Assembly: GCF_963855985.1 (NCBI RefSeq)
Contig: NC_087117.1
Location: 3,917,001-3,981,000 of the forward strand
Origin: Ostrinia nubilalis
Lineage: Eukaryota; Arthropoda; Insecta; Lepidoptera; Crambidae
Reading direction: 5' to 3'
Length of the DNA stretch: 64,000 nucleotides
Shown: one piece after another, positions 1 to 9,356 of the stretch
Position numbering within the stretch: the stretch's first letter is position 1
How the letters are laid out: each line of letters opens with the position of its first letter
The notes under the pieces: model-generated
The model's database searches: none
Seen by the model: only the letters and a program-made list of their open reading frames with translations
What the model was told of the DNA's origin: nothing
Program-made: the position numbers and the translations under genes

Positions 1-42
1 ATAATCTAGTGTCTTAATCGTGTGTGTGTTATTTCGGTTAAA

Positions 43-89
43 ATGGATGACACTCAAAGTAATAGAACTTCAGAGGCGGCGGCAGCAAC
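43..89 (+). CDS. Possible first coding exon of an unidentified gene
   Basis: The ATG at 43 sits in a good context (AAAATGG), an in-frame TAG lies upstream at 7-9, and the frame reads MDDTQSNRTSEAAAA before a consensus donor (GTGAGT at 90). The exon ends two bases into a codon. That phase does not fit directly onto any of the exon copies at 1.4-3.3 kb, so another exon must intervene or this belongs to a different gene. An AG at 8-9 would also allow it to be an internal exon starting at 10. The product is not recognised. Confidence 0.3.
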
Positions 90-91
90 GT

Positions 92-642
92 GAGTTTGTT
101 TCCTTGAAAGCGCTTGTTTATCTTTCTTTCTTAGTCAATTCCTTAGTAAAATGTTAAAAACATAACATACTTATACATAATCATAGAAAAATGTGCACTA
201 AACATAATTTGCTATTGCAATAAAAGTTGTAATCTTTTTATTATGTTAATGTTCTTTTGATCATTGTATTGTTTACCTAGACCCTATGCTATTGTATGCA
301 TTTTGAACTTATTCTTACTTGACTATGTGAACTTTAGTTACACATATTTTATTAATAACAGTTTTATTTAGACAGTATTATTGAAATTTTGTCATTTATA
401 ATTTTATACTTTACACACAAATTATTATGCATGCATTGACTCCTTCTGGTTGTCACTTAATTTTGGCTATTCTTGACCATGGTTGCTATGGCTTTGATGT
501 CGTCAATCCGTAATCTAAATGGTCTACCTCGTTTTCTCTTCTTGTCCAGGAGTCAACAAGAAGAGTTTTGTAAGAACTTAAATATCAAAAAATAATTCTA
601 AAGTATTAAGTAACTTATCTGCATATTTTCCATCAATCTTAC
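92..642. other. Non-coding stretch, nothing recognised
   Basis: AT-rich sequence without an ORF, splice-bounded exon or repeat that I recognise. It may be the first intron of the gene starting at 43. Confidence 0.4.
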
Positions 643-835
643 TTCTTACTAATAATATAAATGCGAAAGTTTGGATGTCTGTATGTTTGTTACTCTTTCA
701 CGCAAAACTACTGAACGGATTTTGATAAAACTACAGTATTATTGTTTATAACCCAGAAAAACATATAGGCTATAATTTATGACGACCTGTGACAGACTAA
801 ATTTCACGCGGGTGATGCCGCGGTCAAAAGCTAGT
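643..835 (+). mobile_element. Non-autonomous Helitron-like element
   Basis: It begins CTTACTAATAATATAAATGCG, carries the family core (GCGAAAGTTTGGATGTCTG, CTACTGAACGGATTTTGAT), and ends with a GC-rich near-hairpin followed by AAAAGCTAGT. The same head and tail recur at 3610, 16793, 46617, 50450 and 56442. A TC-type 5' end and a CTAG/T 3' end after a small hairpin are typical of Helitrons. Confidence 0.65.
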
Positions 836-854
836 ATAATTATAATATCCATGA

Positions 855-906
855 CATACCCAGCTTCTGCTCTAGGAGGGGCAAGTTATACCCAGCTTTT
901 GTCCTA
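855..906 (+). repeat. Two-unit outlier of the 63-kb minisatellite motif
   Basis: Two units reading CATACCCAGCTTCTG...GAGGGGCAAGT and TATACCCAGCTTTTG...CCTAGG match the unit of the G-rich array at 63.0-63.7 kb but have lost the long G run. Confidence 0.45.
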
Positions 907-1304
907 GGCAAATCATATTTTTTAGGTCAGATTGTTTGACTTAGCTCTTCCAAAGTGATTTCCAAGGGCCCTTCTTGCTCTCCTGTATACGCCCATGATA
1001 AAATAATTTTTTGACATTAGTAGCTCAGAAGTAAGAGCAGTGGCCCAGCAAGAGAGTGGTCATGTGCAAATCTAGTTATTAAAACCTTAGCGAGATACTG
1101 TATCGTAGAGAATTATAGTTTTTGTATTTACTTGTTTTCTACTTCACTTACATAGCCAACATAATATTATGTGTCGCTTAAGTTTTAACCAATAAAGCAT
1201 TTATAAAAAGGAGAGAATAATATCCTAATTTTTTTATCAGCAACTATTATTATTAGATATCCATCTATAGGCCATAAGGCTAGGTTTCTACCTAGTTGGA
1301 GCAG

Positions 1305-1445
1305 AGAGAAGTGTTTTAAATAACGAAAATGATTGAATTGATAATAGAATCTGTCAAAACTCCATACAAAAAAAAGGTCTTTCAACCACTTTTCGACTGG
1401 TTTGCGATTATAATGTGCACTTTGGCTAGACCCACTGATGTCATT
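1305..1445. repeat. Foldback short transposon fragment
   Basis: Carries the core CTCCATACAAAAAAAAGG, CGACTGGTTTGCGATTA and TGTGCACTTTGGCTAGACCC. It is shared with a complete foldback copy at 61598-61725 and a diverged one at 22640-22750. Confidence 0.5.
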
Positions 1446-1463
1446 GCCGCTGTCAAATTGTAT

Positions 1464-1530
1464 CACGCGCGCCACGCCGGCGCACCGCTTCAGTAGATCG
1501 GGGATGTCGCCGCGGCTCGTGATGTAGCGA
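1464..1530 (-). pseudogene. Partial copy of the RWD-like exon
   Basis: Read on the - strand this encodes RYITSRGDIPDLLKRCAGVARV and then runs into unrelated sequence. It is a truncated, diverged copy of the exon present in full at 1609-1808. It lacks the exon 3' end and donor, unlike most other exon fragments in this window. Confidence 0.6.
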
Positions 1531-1608
1531 CATTGTGTCGTTGTAGTAAGAACTTTATTGCCGTGACGCGCGTCTCTGTAAGCGATACTAGTATCTTATT
1601 GCCCTCAC

Positions 1609-1808
1609 CTTAAGCGCCAGCCGATCTCCATCCAGCGTATAAGGTAGATGTAATCTAGCTTCGTGCATCGCGCGGCCCCACCGTAGGGCCACCCGGGCCA
1701 CACCGGCGCATCGCTTCAGCAGAGCGGGCACGTCGCCGGCGGTCCGACAGCCGCGACTCGTGAAGTAGCGCATCGCTTCGCAAGCGAACCCGACGCAAAG
1801 GGTCGCCA
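1609..1808 (-). CDS. Complete copy of an RWD-like exon, inverted relative to the rest of its gene
   Basis: The - strand has an acceptor (ACAACACAG at 1809), 200 coding bases and a donor (AAG|GTGAGG). The reading includes GFACEAMRYFTSRGC, GDVPALLKRCAGVARVALRW, GRAMHEARLHLPYTL and DGDRLALK, and ends in phase 0. Its last 41 codons match the + strand copy at 3173-3295, which splices in phase 0 to the exon at 3922. This is the only copy with a full 5' half and both splice sites, yet it faces away from the downstream exons. It may be the true exon of an inverted duplicate or a functionless inverted copy. Confidence 0.5.
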
Positions 1809-2009
1809 CTGTGTTGTTTTTATCTGAAGAATAATAATAAAATCACTATTGTACACCACACAAACAGAAAGAAAGAAATATACACAGAGACAGTACAATT
1901 TAGGCGGTCTAATTTAGGGTAGAATATTATGATAGTAAAGTATTTATTTTAAGATGTTAAACTTTCGCGTTCCATTTCAATTAAAATAGAGAAACACGAG
2001 TCTCAACAC

Positions 2010-2262
2010 GACTTTTTTATATGAGTAAGTCCGGTTTCCATGAAATTGACTTGCCCCCTAGGGCAGAAACTGGGGCAGAAACGCCCATGTTGATCCTCAA
2101 ATCCCACAGCGTGGCTACGTACTCTGCTGCGCGGTGTCGAGCGCGTATTATTATGACGTGATAGAGCATACAAACCTGAAGTCTCGCCGACATTTGAAGT
2201 AACAAAAACCTCCCCTCCCGTGCCGGTCCCATACCTAAGACTGTGTGGGATATGATGTTCAT
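2010..2262. repeat. Interspersed repeat, unclassified
   Basis: Sequence containing ATTATGACGTGATAGAGCAT, CAAACCTGAAGTCTCGC and GTGCCGGTCCCATACCT recurs at about 27280-27430 and, reversed, at 35110-35250. The internal fragment TACGTA-CGCGGTGTCGAGCG repeats at 2540-2575. No coding capacity seen. Confidence 0.5.
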
Positions 2263-2480
2263 CCACAATAAGGAAGCTAGATGTTAGTGCTTCCTCCCGA
2301 GCGGGTGTTGTGCTCGGGGACCAAGGTCCTATTTACACCATCTTGGTTTGCCTATATATACTTGGCAGGATATAAAACTCCGTCACCGCGATGCAGGTTT
2401 GTATGAGCGGCGGAGTGTGCCATAGTGAAGTAGTAACAGCGCCATCTGTTGGTCACTAGTTTGTAGTGGCGTCGCCACAA
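2263..2480. repeat. Short interspersed repeat (AATAAGGAAGCTA family)
   Basis: Runs from AATAAGGAAGCTAGATGTTA through CGGGTGTTGTGCTCGGGGAC and TTTACACCATCTTGGTTT to AACAGCGCCATCTGTTGGT. The same unit sits inside each tandem repeat of the kinesin exon 9 array (31.7, 32.25 and 33.8-34.27 kb). Confidence 0.55.
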
Positions 2481-2749
2481 ATGAATCACTTAAGCGCTAC
2501 AGAGCTACAGCTTCCGTATGAGTAGATCCTCAAATACCAGCGTGTCTACGTACCTTGATGCGCGGTGTCGAGCGAAAGCGCGCGCACAGGCGTGTCGGCT
2601 CGCACGCGCGTCCTTGTCGCGTTGTCGTGTGGTGCGCGAGACGCTTGTGACGGCATCTATCCACTACACTACAGACTAGTAGACTTAATAAAGTGTTTTA
2701 GATTAATAAAGCTGTGTAACGCCAGTGTTGTGGCAACAGAGCACTTATT

Positions 2750-2870
2750 ACATCGATTTAAAGTCGCTACTTCACGAGTGTCGGTGACGTGCCCGCACTA
2801 CTGAAGCGCGATGCATGAGGCTAGATTACATCTAGCCTACCCTTTAGACGGCGATCGGCTGGCGCTTAAG
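2750..2870 (+). pseudogene. Deleted copy of the RWD-like exon
   Basis: Matches the exon at 1609-1808 from TCGCTACTTCACGAGTGTCG to GCGCTTAAG|GTAAGG, but about 40 bases coding for the CAGVARVALRWG portion are missing between repeated CGATGC words. This shifts the frame. The donor is intact. Confidence 0.6.
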
Positions 2871-2940
2871 GTAAGGGCAATAGAGACTAGTTTAGCTTAC
2901 AGCGAAGTGCGTCACGGTAATAAAGTTCTTATTACAGTAC

Positions 2941-3170
2941 CTTAATTGTATTTGTTTTTTCTCTTCTTTGCATTAAGTTAAAGCACATATAACACTGTTT
3001 GTTTGCTTGGTTAGCTTGTACCAAAATAAGTTTGTAATATTACTATGAGGATAATAGTGCTGGTTGCGTAATAGTATAAGTTTATTTAATGTTCAGCAGT
3101 TGTATTTGCAATATTGCGCAATTGTTTGTTATCACAAATAAAATAAAATAAATAAAATTACAACGACATA
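2941..3170 (+). mobile_element. 5'-truncated non-LTR retrotransposon 3' end
   Basis: Nearly identical to the inverted stretch at 35920-36120, which lies directly downstream of a Jockey-like reverse transcriptase C-terminus. It ends in an AAATAAAATAAAATAAATAA tail, as expected for the 3' end of such an element. It lies immediately before the exon copy at 3173. Confidence 0.65.
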
Positions 3171-3172
3171 AA

Positions 3173-3295
3173 GTCGCTACTCTACTGAAGCGATGCGCCG
3201 GTGTGGCGCGGGTGGCCCTACGATGGGGCCGCGCGATGCATGAGGCTAGATTACATCTAGCTTACACGCTGGATGGCGACCGACTTGCATTAAAG
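3173..3295 (+). CDS. RWD-like exon, 5'-truncated, in phase with the exon at 3922
   Basis: Forty-one codons (VATLLKRCAGVARVALRWGR, AMHEARLHLAYTLDGDRLALK) end at a donor AAG|GTAAGA in phase 0, and the next exon (3922) opens in phase 0. Sequence upstream is the tail of a retrotransposon and no convincing acceptor is seen. The exon is therefore either a pseudo-exon or is entered from a cryptic site. Compared with the copy at 1609-1808 it lacks the first 26 codons. Confidence 0.4.
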
Positions 3296-3609
3296 GTAAG
3301 AGCTGCTGTGTCTCGGAAAATAAGGGCCCTTCTGGGTCGGAAATGGCTGCCAATGTCGCTGGAAACAAGCGGCGATGAGGCCAGTCACTGTTTGTACCGC
3401 GTGTCCGCATCTAGCCTATATCTCTGGATAGCTGCTTCTTGTCGCTTAAAGGGCCACCACGGTCTGTGAATGTGCGTAAGGATAGCGACACATGCTAGCA
3501 CATTTTTTTGCAAAGGAATAATGTCGCGTAATAAAGACCAAAGTCACTTACAGTGAGGCTCAGTGACTAGTCTATATGCTTAATAATGGCCGCCAGTATT
3601 GTTACTTGA

Positions 3610-3865
3610 TGAACCTTTACAATATTATTGTTTATAACTCATAATAACATATTATAGGCTATAATTTATGACGATCTGTGATAAACTGAGGTGGAATTGT
3701 GTAAAGCAATCATAATCATTTGACAGTTCATAACGTACGATAAAGTCAGTTATACAAAGCGTTTGACAGAATAATCGTACGTTATGAACTGTCGAGTGAT
3801 AACGATTGCTTTACACAATTCCACCTCTGAATGTCACGCGGATGAAGCCGCGGGCAAAAGCTAGT
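3610..3865 (+). mobile_element. Helitron-like element interrupted by a foldback element
   Basis: The left part has the Helitron core (CAATATTATTGTTTATAAC, TATAGGCTATAATTTATGACG) and the right part has CACGCGGATGAAGCCGCGGG and AAAAGCTAGT. Between them, 3688-3827 is a 140-base palindromic element with arms starting GAGGTGGAATTGTGTAAAGC, flanked by TGA on both sides. This dates the foldback insertion after the Helitron. Confidence 0.65.
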
Positions 3866-3921
3866 GCCAAATAAATGGTTTTTCTTTCGAATGATGCTAA
3901 TCAATCGTATGCATTTTTCAG

Positions 3922-4127
3922 GTGGCAAACATTCCCCTCCGATCAGTGTGGGAGGTCACGATGCGATTAGAGTTGGTAGTGGAGGACGCGCGAGAGGTGC
4001 CCTGGCCGCGCGCGTGCGACGTGCGCGTGTCGCGCGTCGTGTCCGACGTGCGCGTGCCCGAGCACGAGGTCAAGCGCGCGCTGGCGGGCCTGCCGAGGGA
4101 CTGGGGCCACGTGCCGAGGACTGTGTG
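3922..4127 (+). CDS. Penultimate coding exon, possible RWD-domain protein (KNL1/Spc105-like)
   Basis: Acceptor TTTTTCAG at 3914-3921, donor TG|GTGAGT at 4128. The phase 0 reading includes VANIPLRSVWEVTMRLELVV, VRVSRVVSDVRVPEHEVKRA and LAGLPRDWGHVPRTVW. Joined to the upstream exon and the terminal exon it gives a C-terminus with the pattern RW-x-LDGDRLALKV, then VWEVTMRLEL, then VPRTVWKIFRYLK. This resembles from memory the C-terminal RWD region of the kinetochore scaffold KNL1/Spc105 (a strand pair after an RWG motif, then a terminal helix). The similarity is weak, so the family is a hypothesis; the exon itself is well supported by splice sites and high-GC codon use against an AT-rich background. 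Confidence 0.6.
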
Positions 4128-4375
4128 GTGAGTTATTGTACACTGTATTATATAGAGCACAAGTGTTATTTTTGCACGTGTGAGTAATTCTAAGATTTGC
4201 CAAGAGATGGCGTTGTACGCAGTTATACCGCGGTATCATTAGATTTTTTTCCGAAACGATCAGTAGATTTGGACCCCTATTCCATCTATCCCACCTGGCC
4301 ATCCCACCTGGGATTTGTATTTCCACTCTTCCCAACCAGGTGGGAAATGAGTGTTATACGCGACTATTCCCACCA

Positions 4376-4620
4376 CTGCAACTCCTGTGTACCCAGGATC
4401 TACAGCTTCAACTTCATCATCATCATCATTTCAACCACAGGATGTCCACTGCTGAACAATGGCCTCCCCCAATGATTTCCATATCTACAGATCGACCGCC
4501 AATAAAAACCCAACCAGTGAAGGCCAAGTTTGTCTCAGGGGAAAGTTAAACAGTCATTGACAATGATTCAACGAAATTAACCAGAAGAACATAGGAGGAG
4601 TTCGAGGTTAAGGTTCGACT
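4376..4620 (+). repeat. Interspersed repeat (CTACAGCTTGACCGCC family)
   Basis: Contains CACTGCAACTCCTGTGTA, GATCGACCGCCAATAAAAACC, AACCAGTGAAGGCCAAGTTTG and AGAACATAGGAGGAGTTCGA. Further copies are at 9490-9790 (two partial, +) and, reversed, at 11790-11975, 38330-38500, 40565-40620 and 54240-54330. Non-coding. Confidence 0.6.
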
Positions 4621-4887
4621 TCCCTCTAGTGCAAAGCGGATGACAGGAGGGGTTGCTATTTTCTTTCTGCCGTGCCTAGTATGCGTTGAATGTAGCAGCA
4701 AGCTGTAGACGCCTTTATGCGCGGGCTATAAAAGCCCTTTTAAAAATATAGCGCGTCTTACGTTAATATTTTCTGTCCAATCTTTGAACCAAACGCAGAA
4801 CCTCTATTCGAGAGAGTCCAATTTTAACCACTGGACAACAAAAAAGAACTTGAATTGCAATTTAAAACTAATTTACTTTTGTTACAG

Positions 4888-4945
4888 GAAAATCTTCAGG
4901 TACCTCAAAAACAAGACGAGCGAAGACGATCTTCTGGGCGTGTGA
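4888..4945 (+). CDS. Terminal coding exon of the same + strand gene
   Basis: After the acceptor TTGTTACAG, one base completes the W codon and the frame reads KIFRYLKNKTSEDDLLGV and then TGA. The phase matches the exon ending at 4127 exactly. The 3' UTR follows; I cannot place its poly(A) signal with confidence. Confidence 0.6.
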
Positions 4946-5650
4946 CGTCATCGCTGCATCGTCACAACTCTGTAAATATTGTTCTTTTATGTTTGTGAAT
5001 CTAGAATAACTGTGACCATACAGACCTTGAAGTATGAGAATCCTGTGTAGTTAATGCCCTGCTTGTAAGAATTAACTCGACATAAATTATTATCACTCGT
5101 TAAATTTACGGTAAATTCATGTTTTTTAACCCAATGTAATTATTTTAGCCCAGGGGGTACCATGGAAAGAAATCCTACTTCGTACTATCCGTTCGCGATA
5201 AGTTTGCCGCTGGCGATATGACGTTACTCGAAGGGTAACGTCTATAACTTTATCAAACTATATTTAAAATATTTTTTATTTATTATTATTGATAAAAATT
5301 GTGTATTTGGGTAAAATAAGACACATTAATTGCGTTTAATCACCAACTAATTGCGTTTAATCGCGGTTGGAGGAGGGGACGCGCATTCCACGGACCGGCA
5401 AACTTCAATGCGTCAAATAGTTCGTCACACCCAAAGTATAGATGACCCACGCTGAACTGTCCCACCAAACTCAATGACAGGGGGGCGCTACCATCGTTCA
5501 ACTATATGGTTTCCAACATGGCAAAAATCGGCACCAGCGATCCGGTATTGACGGTGGCGCCCCACTGTCAATGTCATGCATAGGACAGTTCAGTATTTTG
5601 GAACTATAGCCAATAAGTTCGCAACACGTCCTTGTGAGGGTTTTCGCGAT

Positions 5651-5803
5651 TGAAAAATCCGCCAGATGGCAATACGTAGACGGGAGGTCCAAATGCTGCA
5701 TGATTGGTGGATTTTGACATATCTGTCAATGTCATGTCAAAAATAACCAATCATGCAGCATTTGGACCTCGCGTCTACGTATTGCCATCTGGCGGATTTT
5801 TCA
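5651..5803. mobile_element. Foldback element, near-perfect palindrome
   Basis: The left arm TGAAAAATCCGCCAGATGGC is mirrored by GCCATCTGGCGGATTTTTCA at the right. The arms are about 60 bases, with a short centre (TTGACATATCTGTCAATGTCA). Confidence 0.7.
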
Positions 5804-6824
5804 AGACTGTACCAAACTAGCGATTACGTAGATTACAGTCAGCGTCAAATGTTTTTACCCCACTACGCCAGAAGGAGAGTTATGTTTTTCACAACATTGC
5901 TAAACAAGTAATCATAACAGTCACAAACTCCAAATTTTTTTTCGATGGTATTCCCTAGGATAATAGTAATATGAAATGTGCATTTTTTTTTGGTGTACAG
6001 TCGTTCTACACCCAAAAATATTTTTTTTGTTGTATGTAATAAATAAGACTGCGTGTGTAAGGCTCAAAGTAGTAACCTTGTTCCATGTTATGTAAGTTGC
6101 GATGTTTTCTTAAAAAATGTTTAGACTTTTTATAAATATATTCATTTTGTGAACGAAATTGGTTTGTTTTATTTAACTTTCTGTTTATTTATGTATTTAT
6201 TAGGTACACCAAATTGGGTATTCTCAGGAAAAATTAAAGTAACGAAATGATCAAGTAAATAAAATCTAATTCAAATAAATACACTGAGACAATTTTGCAT
6301 CAAAATTTAATACAACAGCGATACAAATGATTTATTTATTAACAGTGTGAGGTATAGGCATAGCTGGGCATTAACTCGTTAATCCGTTAATCGTTAATTA
6401 ACGAAGTTAACATTTCTATTAACGGATTAACTTTTAAGTTAACTTTAAAAATTGTTAACGGACTCGTTAACTTCCGTTAAATAATCCTAAGTCCGTTAAT
6501 CGTTAATCCAGTACCTACTATTTACCAAAAAGATACAGCAGGCACGCTGAAAAACGCGTTCTGACAAGTACGTTCGGGCTTCCAGAACTCAAAACAACAG
6601 TTTTTGTAACCAGATCACTAACGAAACGATATAAAAAAATATATTTTGTATTTATTTATTTATTTACAAGCTTTATGTTTTTGACTTCACTTGTTAGTAT
6701 GTGTGGGAAAAATCTTGCAACTGAATTTATGACCAGTTTTCCTCAACCGATTGAGCTGAAATTTGGAATACTTATGTAAGTACGATGACAATGCAATGTT
6801 ATGGAACCATTGAGCTGGTCTGAT

Positions 6825-7185
6825 GGTGGAGTCAGGAGGTGGCCATAGGAACTCCTAAATGAAACGGCAGAATCGCATATTATCGAATTTGGGTTCGTTG
6901 GATTTGTCTTTTCGAGCACTTTAGTACTAGATAATGTCCAGGGTCCTGATGATGGAGTCAGGAGGTGGCCATAGGAACTCCTAAATGAAACGGCAGAATC
7001 GCATATTATCGAATTTGGGTTCGTTGGATTTGTCTTTTCGAGCACTTTAGTACTAGATAATGTCCAGGGTCCTGATGATGGAGTCAGGAGGTGGCCATAG
7101 GAATTCCTAAACGAAACGGTGGAAACTTATCGAGTTTGGGTTTGTTGGATTTGTCTTTTCGAGCACTTTGGTGCTAAATTGTATT
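6825..7185. repeat. Tandem array inside the hAT-like element, period about 127
   Basis: Three units beginning GATGGAGTCAGGAGGTGGCC and ending TCTTTTCGAGCACTTT, with GAGTCA at about 6828, 6955 and 7081. The first two are nearly identical and the third has diverged. Confidence 0.8.
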
Positions 7186-7499
7186 GTAATTGAACCAAGG
7201 CTCTGAGATTGAGATACTAATAATAAAAAGTGTAAAATAAAATTATAATATTGACAATTTTTTTTAAAAACAAGCTTTTATTCTGAAATGCAGTTGTACT
7301 AAAACGAAAAAAATAATTGTACTTATGCAAACATAAAAGAGAAATAAATTCCATGCGCGATACAAGCTTTCGAAATTACCTATTTGAACCTTGCATACAT
7401 TTTTTTTTTCGTGTTATTATCATGTGTTAACGGATTAACGATTAACGTTAACTTGCGTTAAATCTTACGAAAGGACATCATCCATTTTGGTCCAAAATC

Positions 7500-8250
7500 A
7501 AAAGTGCCGGCCAAAAAATAAAAGTGCTGTATTCTGATAGAATACGTCCGCCTTAGCATTTATTACTATGGCACCAAAGCTGTAGCACCACTGTGCATCG
7601 TAGTATTTGAGTTCTAAAAATATATGAAACGACTGACTTTGATCTCAAATACTACGACGCACAGTGGTGCTACAGCTTTGGTGTCATAGTAACAAATGCT
7701 AAGGCGGACGTATTCTGTCAGAATACAGCACTTTTTTTTTTATTGGCCGACATTTTTGATTTTGAACAAAAAATGTATGAATCGTCGATGAATTTTAGAT
7801 CTCAAATACTCGACGCACAGTGGTGCTACAGCTTTGGTGCCATAGTAACAAATGCTAAGGCGGACGTATTCTGTCAGAAGACAGCACTTTTTTTATTGGC
7901 CGACACTTTTGATTTTGAACAAAAAATGTATGAATCGTCGATGAATTTTAGATCTCAAATACTCGACGCATAGTGGTGCTACAGCTTTGGTGCCATAGTA
8001 ACAAATGCTAAGGCGGACGTATTCTGTCAGAATACAGCACTTTTTTTTTATTGGTCGACACTTTTGATTTTGAACAAAAAATGTATGAATAGTCGATGAC
8101 TTTTAGATCTCAAATACTCGACGCACAGTCGAGCTACGGCTTTGGTGCCATAGTAACAAATGCTAAGGCAGACGTATTCTGTCAGAATACAGCACTTTTT
8201 TTTGTTGGCCGGCACTTTTGATTTTGGACCAAAAATATATGAAACGTGGA
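7500..8250. repeat. Tandem array inside the hAT-like element, period about 155, first unit inverted
   Basis: Units carry TTTGATTTTGAACAAAAAATG, CTCGACGCACAGTGGTGCTA, GCCATAGTAACAAATGCTAA and GACGTATTCTGTCAGAATAC. Four run head to tail from about 7640. The copy at 7510-7610 is inverted, forming a palindrome centred near 7615. The 75-codon ORF at 7743 arises from the repeat and is not a gene. Confidence 0.8.
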
Positions 8251-8563
8251 TGATGTCCTTTAACGTTTTAACGTTTAACGAAGTTAATTTTGTTATTAAC
8301 GGTTTAACGATTAACGAAGTTAACTATTTGATTAACGGTGCCCAGCTATGGGTATAGGTCGCACAGCGATATCAATACAAGCAAATATTTGTATCTATAA
8401 CCACAGAATAATAATATATAACATACGCTCGACGCACTGACGACCGTAGTCTGTCAAGTACTGTCTGTCTCGCTTGCACGCATTTAACTAGAGCGAGTTA
8501 GCCAGTGTTTTCGATATTTCAACTTGAATGTGTGTGTATTGTGTTCTGTATTTAAATATTATA

Positions 8564-9142
8564 CAGGGTGTTCCAAAAAGTAATGTCAAGCCGAAGCTCA
8601 GAAGGTAAAGCATCACTAGGGCTATCCGAATCACCCCCATGTATGTTCCGCGATTTTTGATAGTTTTCGAGTTATGATTGTTTTTTTTTCTGTGCTTAGG
8701 CACTTTTTTGGTCCCTGTGGTGCAAATAGACAAGGTACATGCCTGATTTTATTATTATTATTAGATGAATACTAGGTCTATCTGATTCAGAAGTACCTAT
8801 TTACATCTATAACACGAATGTAAACTAAAATCCTATATCTTGTAAAAAAAACATAACTCGAAAACTATCAGAAGTCGCAGTTAGGCGGTTATCACACTAC
8901 GCCGCGTTCCGCCGCAGAGCGCGTGATTTTCATATAAAAAATCACGCGCGCGGACGCGTTGTCAGTGTGAAGTGCCGCGCGTGTTTTCTATACAAACTGA
9001 GGTACTTGCATACAATGATTAAATCTGTCGCCCCGCGCTCCGCGGCGGAGCGCGGCGCAGTGTGATAACCGCCTTATTCCGGTAGCCCTAGTGATGCTTT
9101 ACCTCTGGGCTTCAGCTTGACACTACATTTTGAGACACCCTG
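8564..9142. mobile_element. Short mariner-like element with TA flanks
   Basis: Begins CAGGGTGTTCCAAAAAGTAA and ends GAGACACCCTG, with TA on each side (8562-8563, 9143-9144). Inner arms also match (GTCAAGCCGAAGCTCAGAAG and its complement near 9100). It is interrupted by the element at 8884-9073. Confidence 0.65.
8884..9073. mobile_element. PIF/Harbinger-like short element nested in the mariner-like one
   Basis: Inverted ends GGCGGTTATCACAC and GTGTGATAACCGCC are flanked by TTA at 8881-8883 and 9074-9076, the target duplication expected for PIF/Harbinger elements. The interior is GC-rich (GCGCGGACGCG), unlike its host. Confidence 0.75.
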
Positions 9143-9233
9143 TATTAGTGCGAGTGCCTTGTGCACATAAACTTTCGCTGCGCGATCTATTACCCTATTT
9201 TTACCTCTTCTAACCATTATGTTGCCATAATTA

Positions 9234-9356
9234 TTACGTAGTTCCTCTGCGTTTGCGTTGGTCTCGCCTCGCACCACATAGCTCCACTACTGGGTGTGAG
9301 TTGAGCGCCGACCCTAGACTTGTGATTGAATCGAAAACTGGACTCGGGCGGATTAT
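9234..9356 (-). CDS. Cyclophilin-like gene, terminal coding exon 8
   Basis: Acceptor ATCTTTGCAG at 9357. Reads [40 protein letters not shown] and TAA. The VVELCG end matches the last strand of the cyclophilin barrel (IxxCG). A basic tail RRDQRKRR follows. Confidence 0.82.
   Translation of the reverse strand: MIRPSPVFDSITSLGSALNSHPVVELCGARRDQRKRRGTT

Larger units (their letters stand above)
6359..8350. mobile_element. Non-autonomous hAT-like DNA transposon, 1,992 bp
   Basis: Perfect 12-base terminal inverted repeats (CATAGCTGGGCA at 6359, TGCCCAGCTATG ending 8350) are flanked by an 8-base direct repeat GGTATAGG at 6351-6358 and 8351-8358. An 8-bp target duplication is a hallmark of the hAT superfamily. 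Just inside both ends are clusters of GTTAACGATTAACG-type words (6369-6515, 7428-7465, 8255-8340), plausible transposase-binding repeats. The interior holds two tandem arrays and no transposase ORF. Confidence 0.85.

Noticed and set aside
43..89. Treating this exon as the certain start of the gene ending at 4945
   Set aside because: Its 3' phase (two bases) does not match the entry phase of the RWD-like exon, and no linking exon was found.
3918..4335. Several overlapping ORFs around the + strand exon at 3922
   Set aside because: They are shadows created by the GC-rich exon; only the splice-bounded phase 0 frame continues into the next exon.
6825..7185. CRISPR-like repeat array
   Set aside because: The units are whole tandem repeats without unique spacers, in eukaryotic DNA inside a transposon.
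7743..7973. ORF MADIFDFEQKMYESSMNFRS as a gene
   Set aside because: It is a direct readout of the 155-base tandem repeat inside the hAT-like element.
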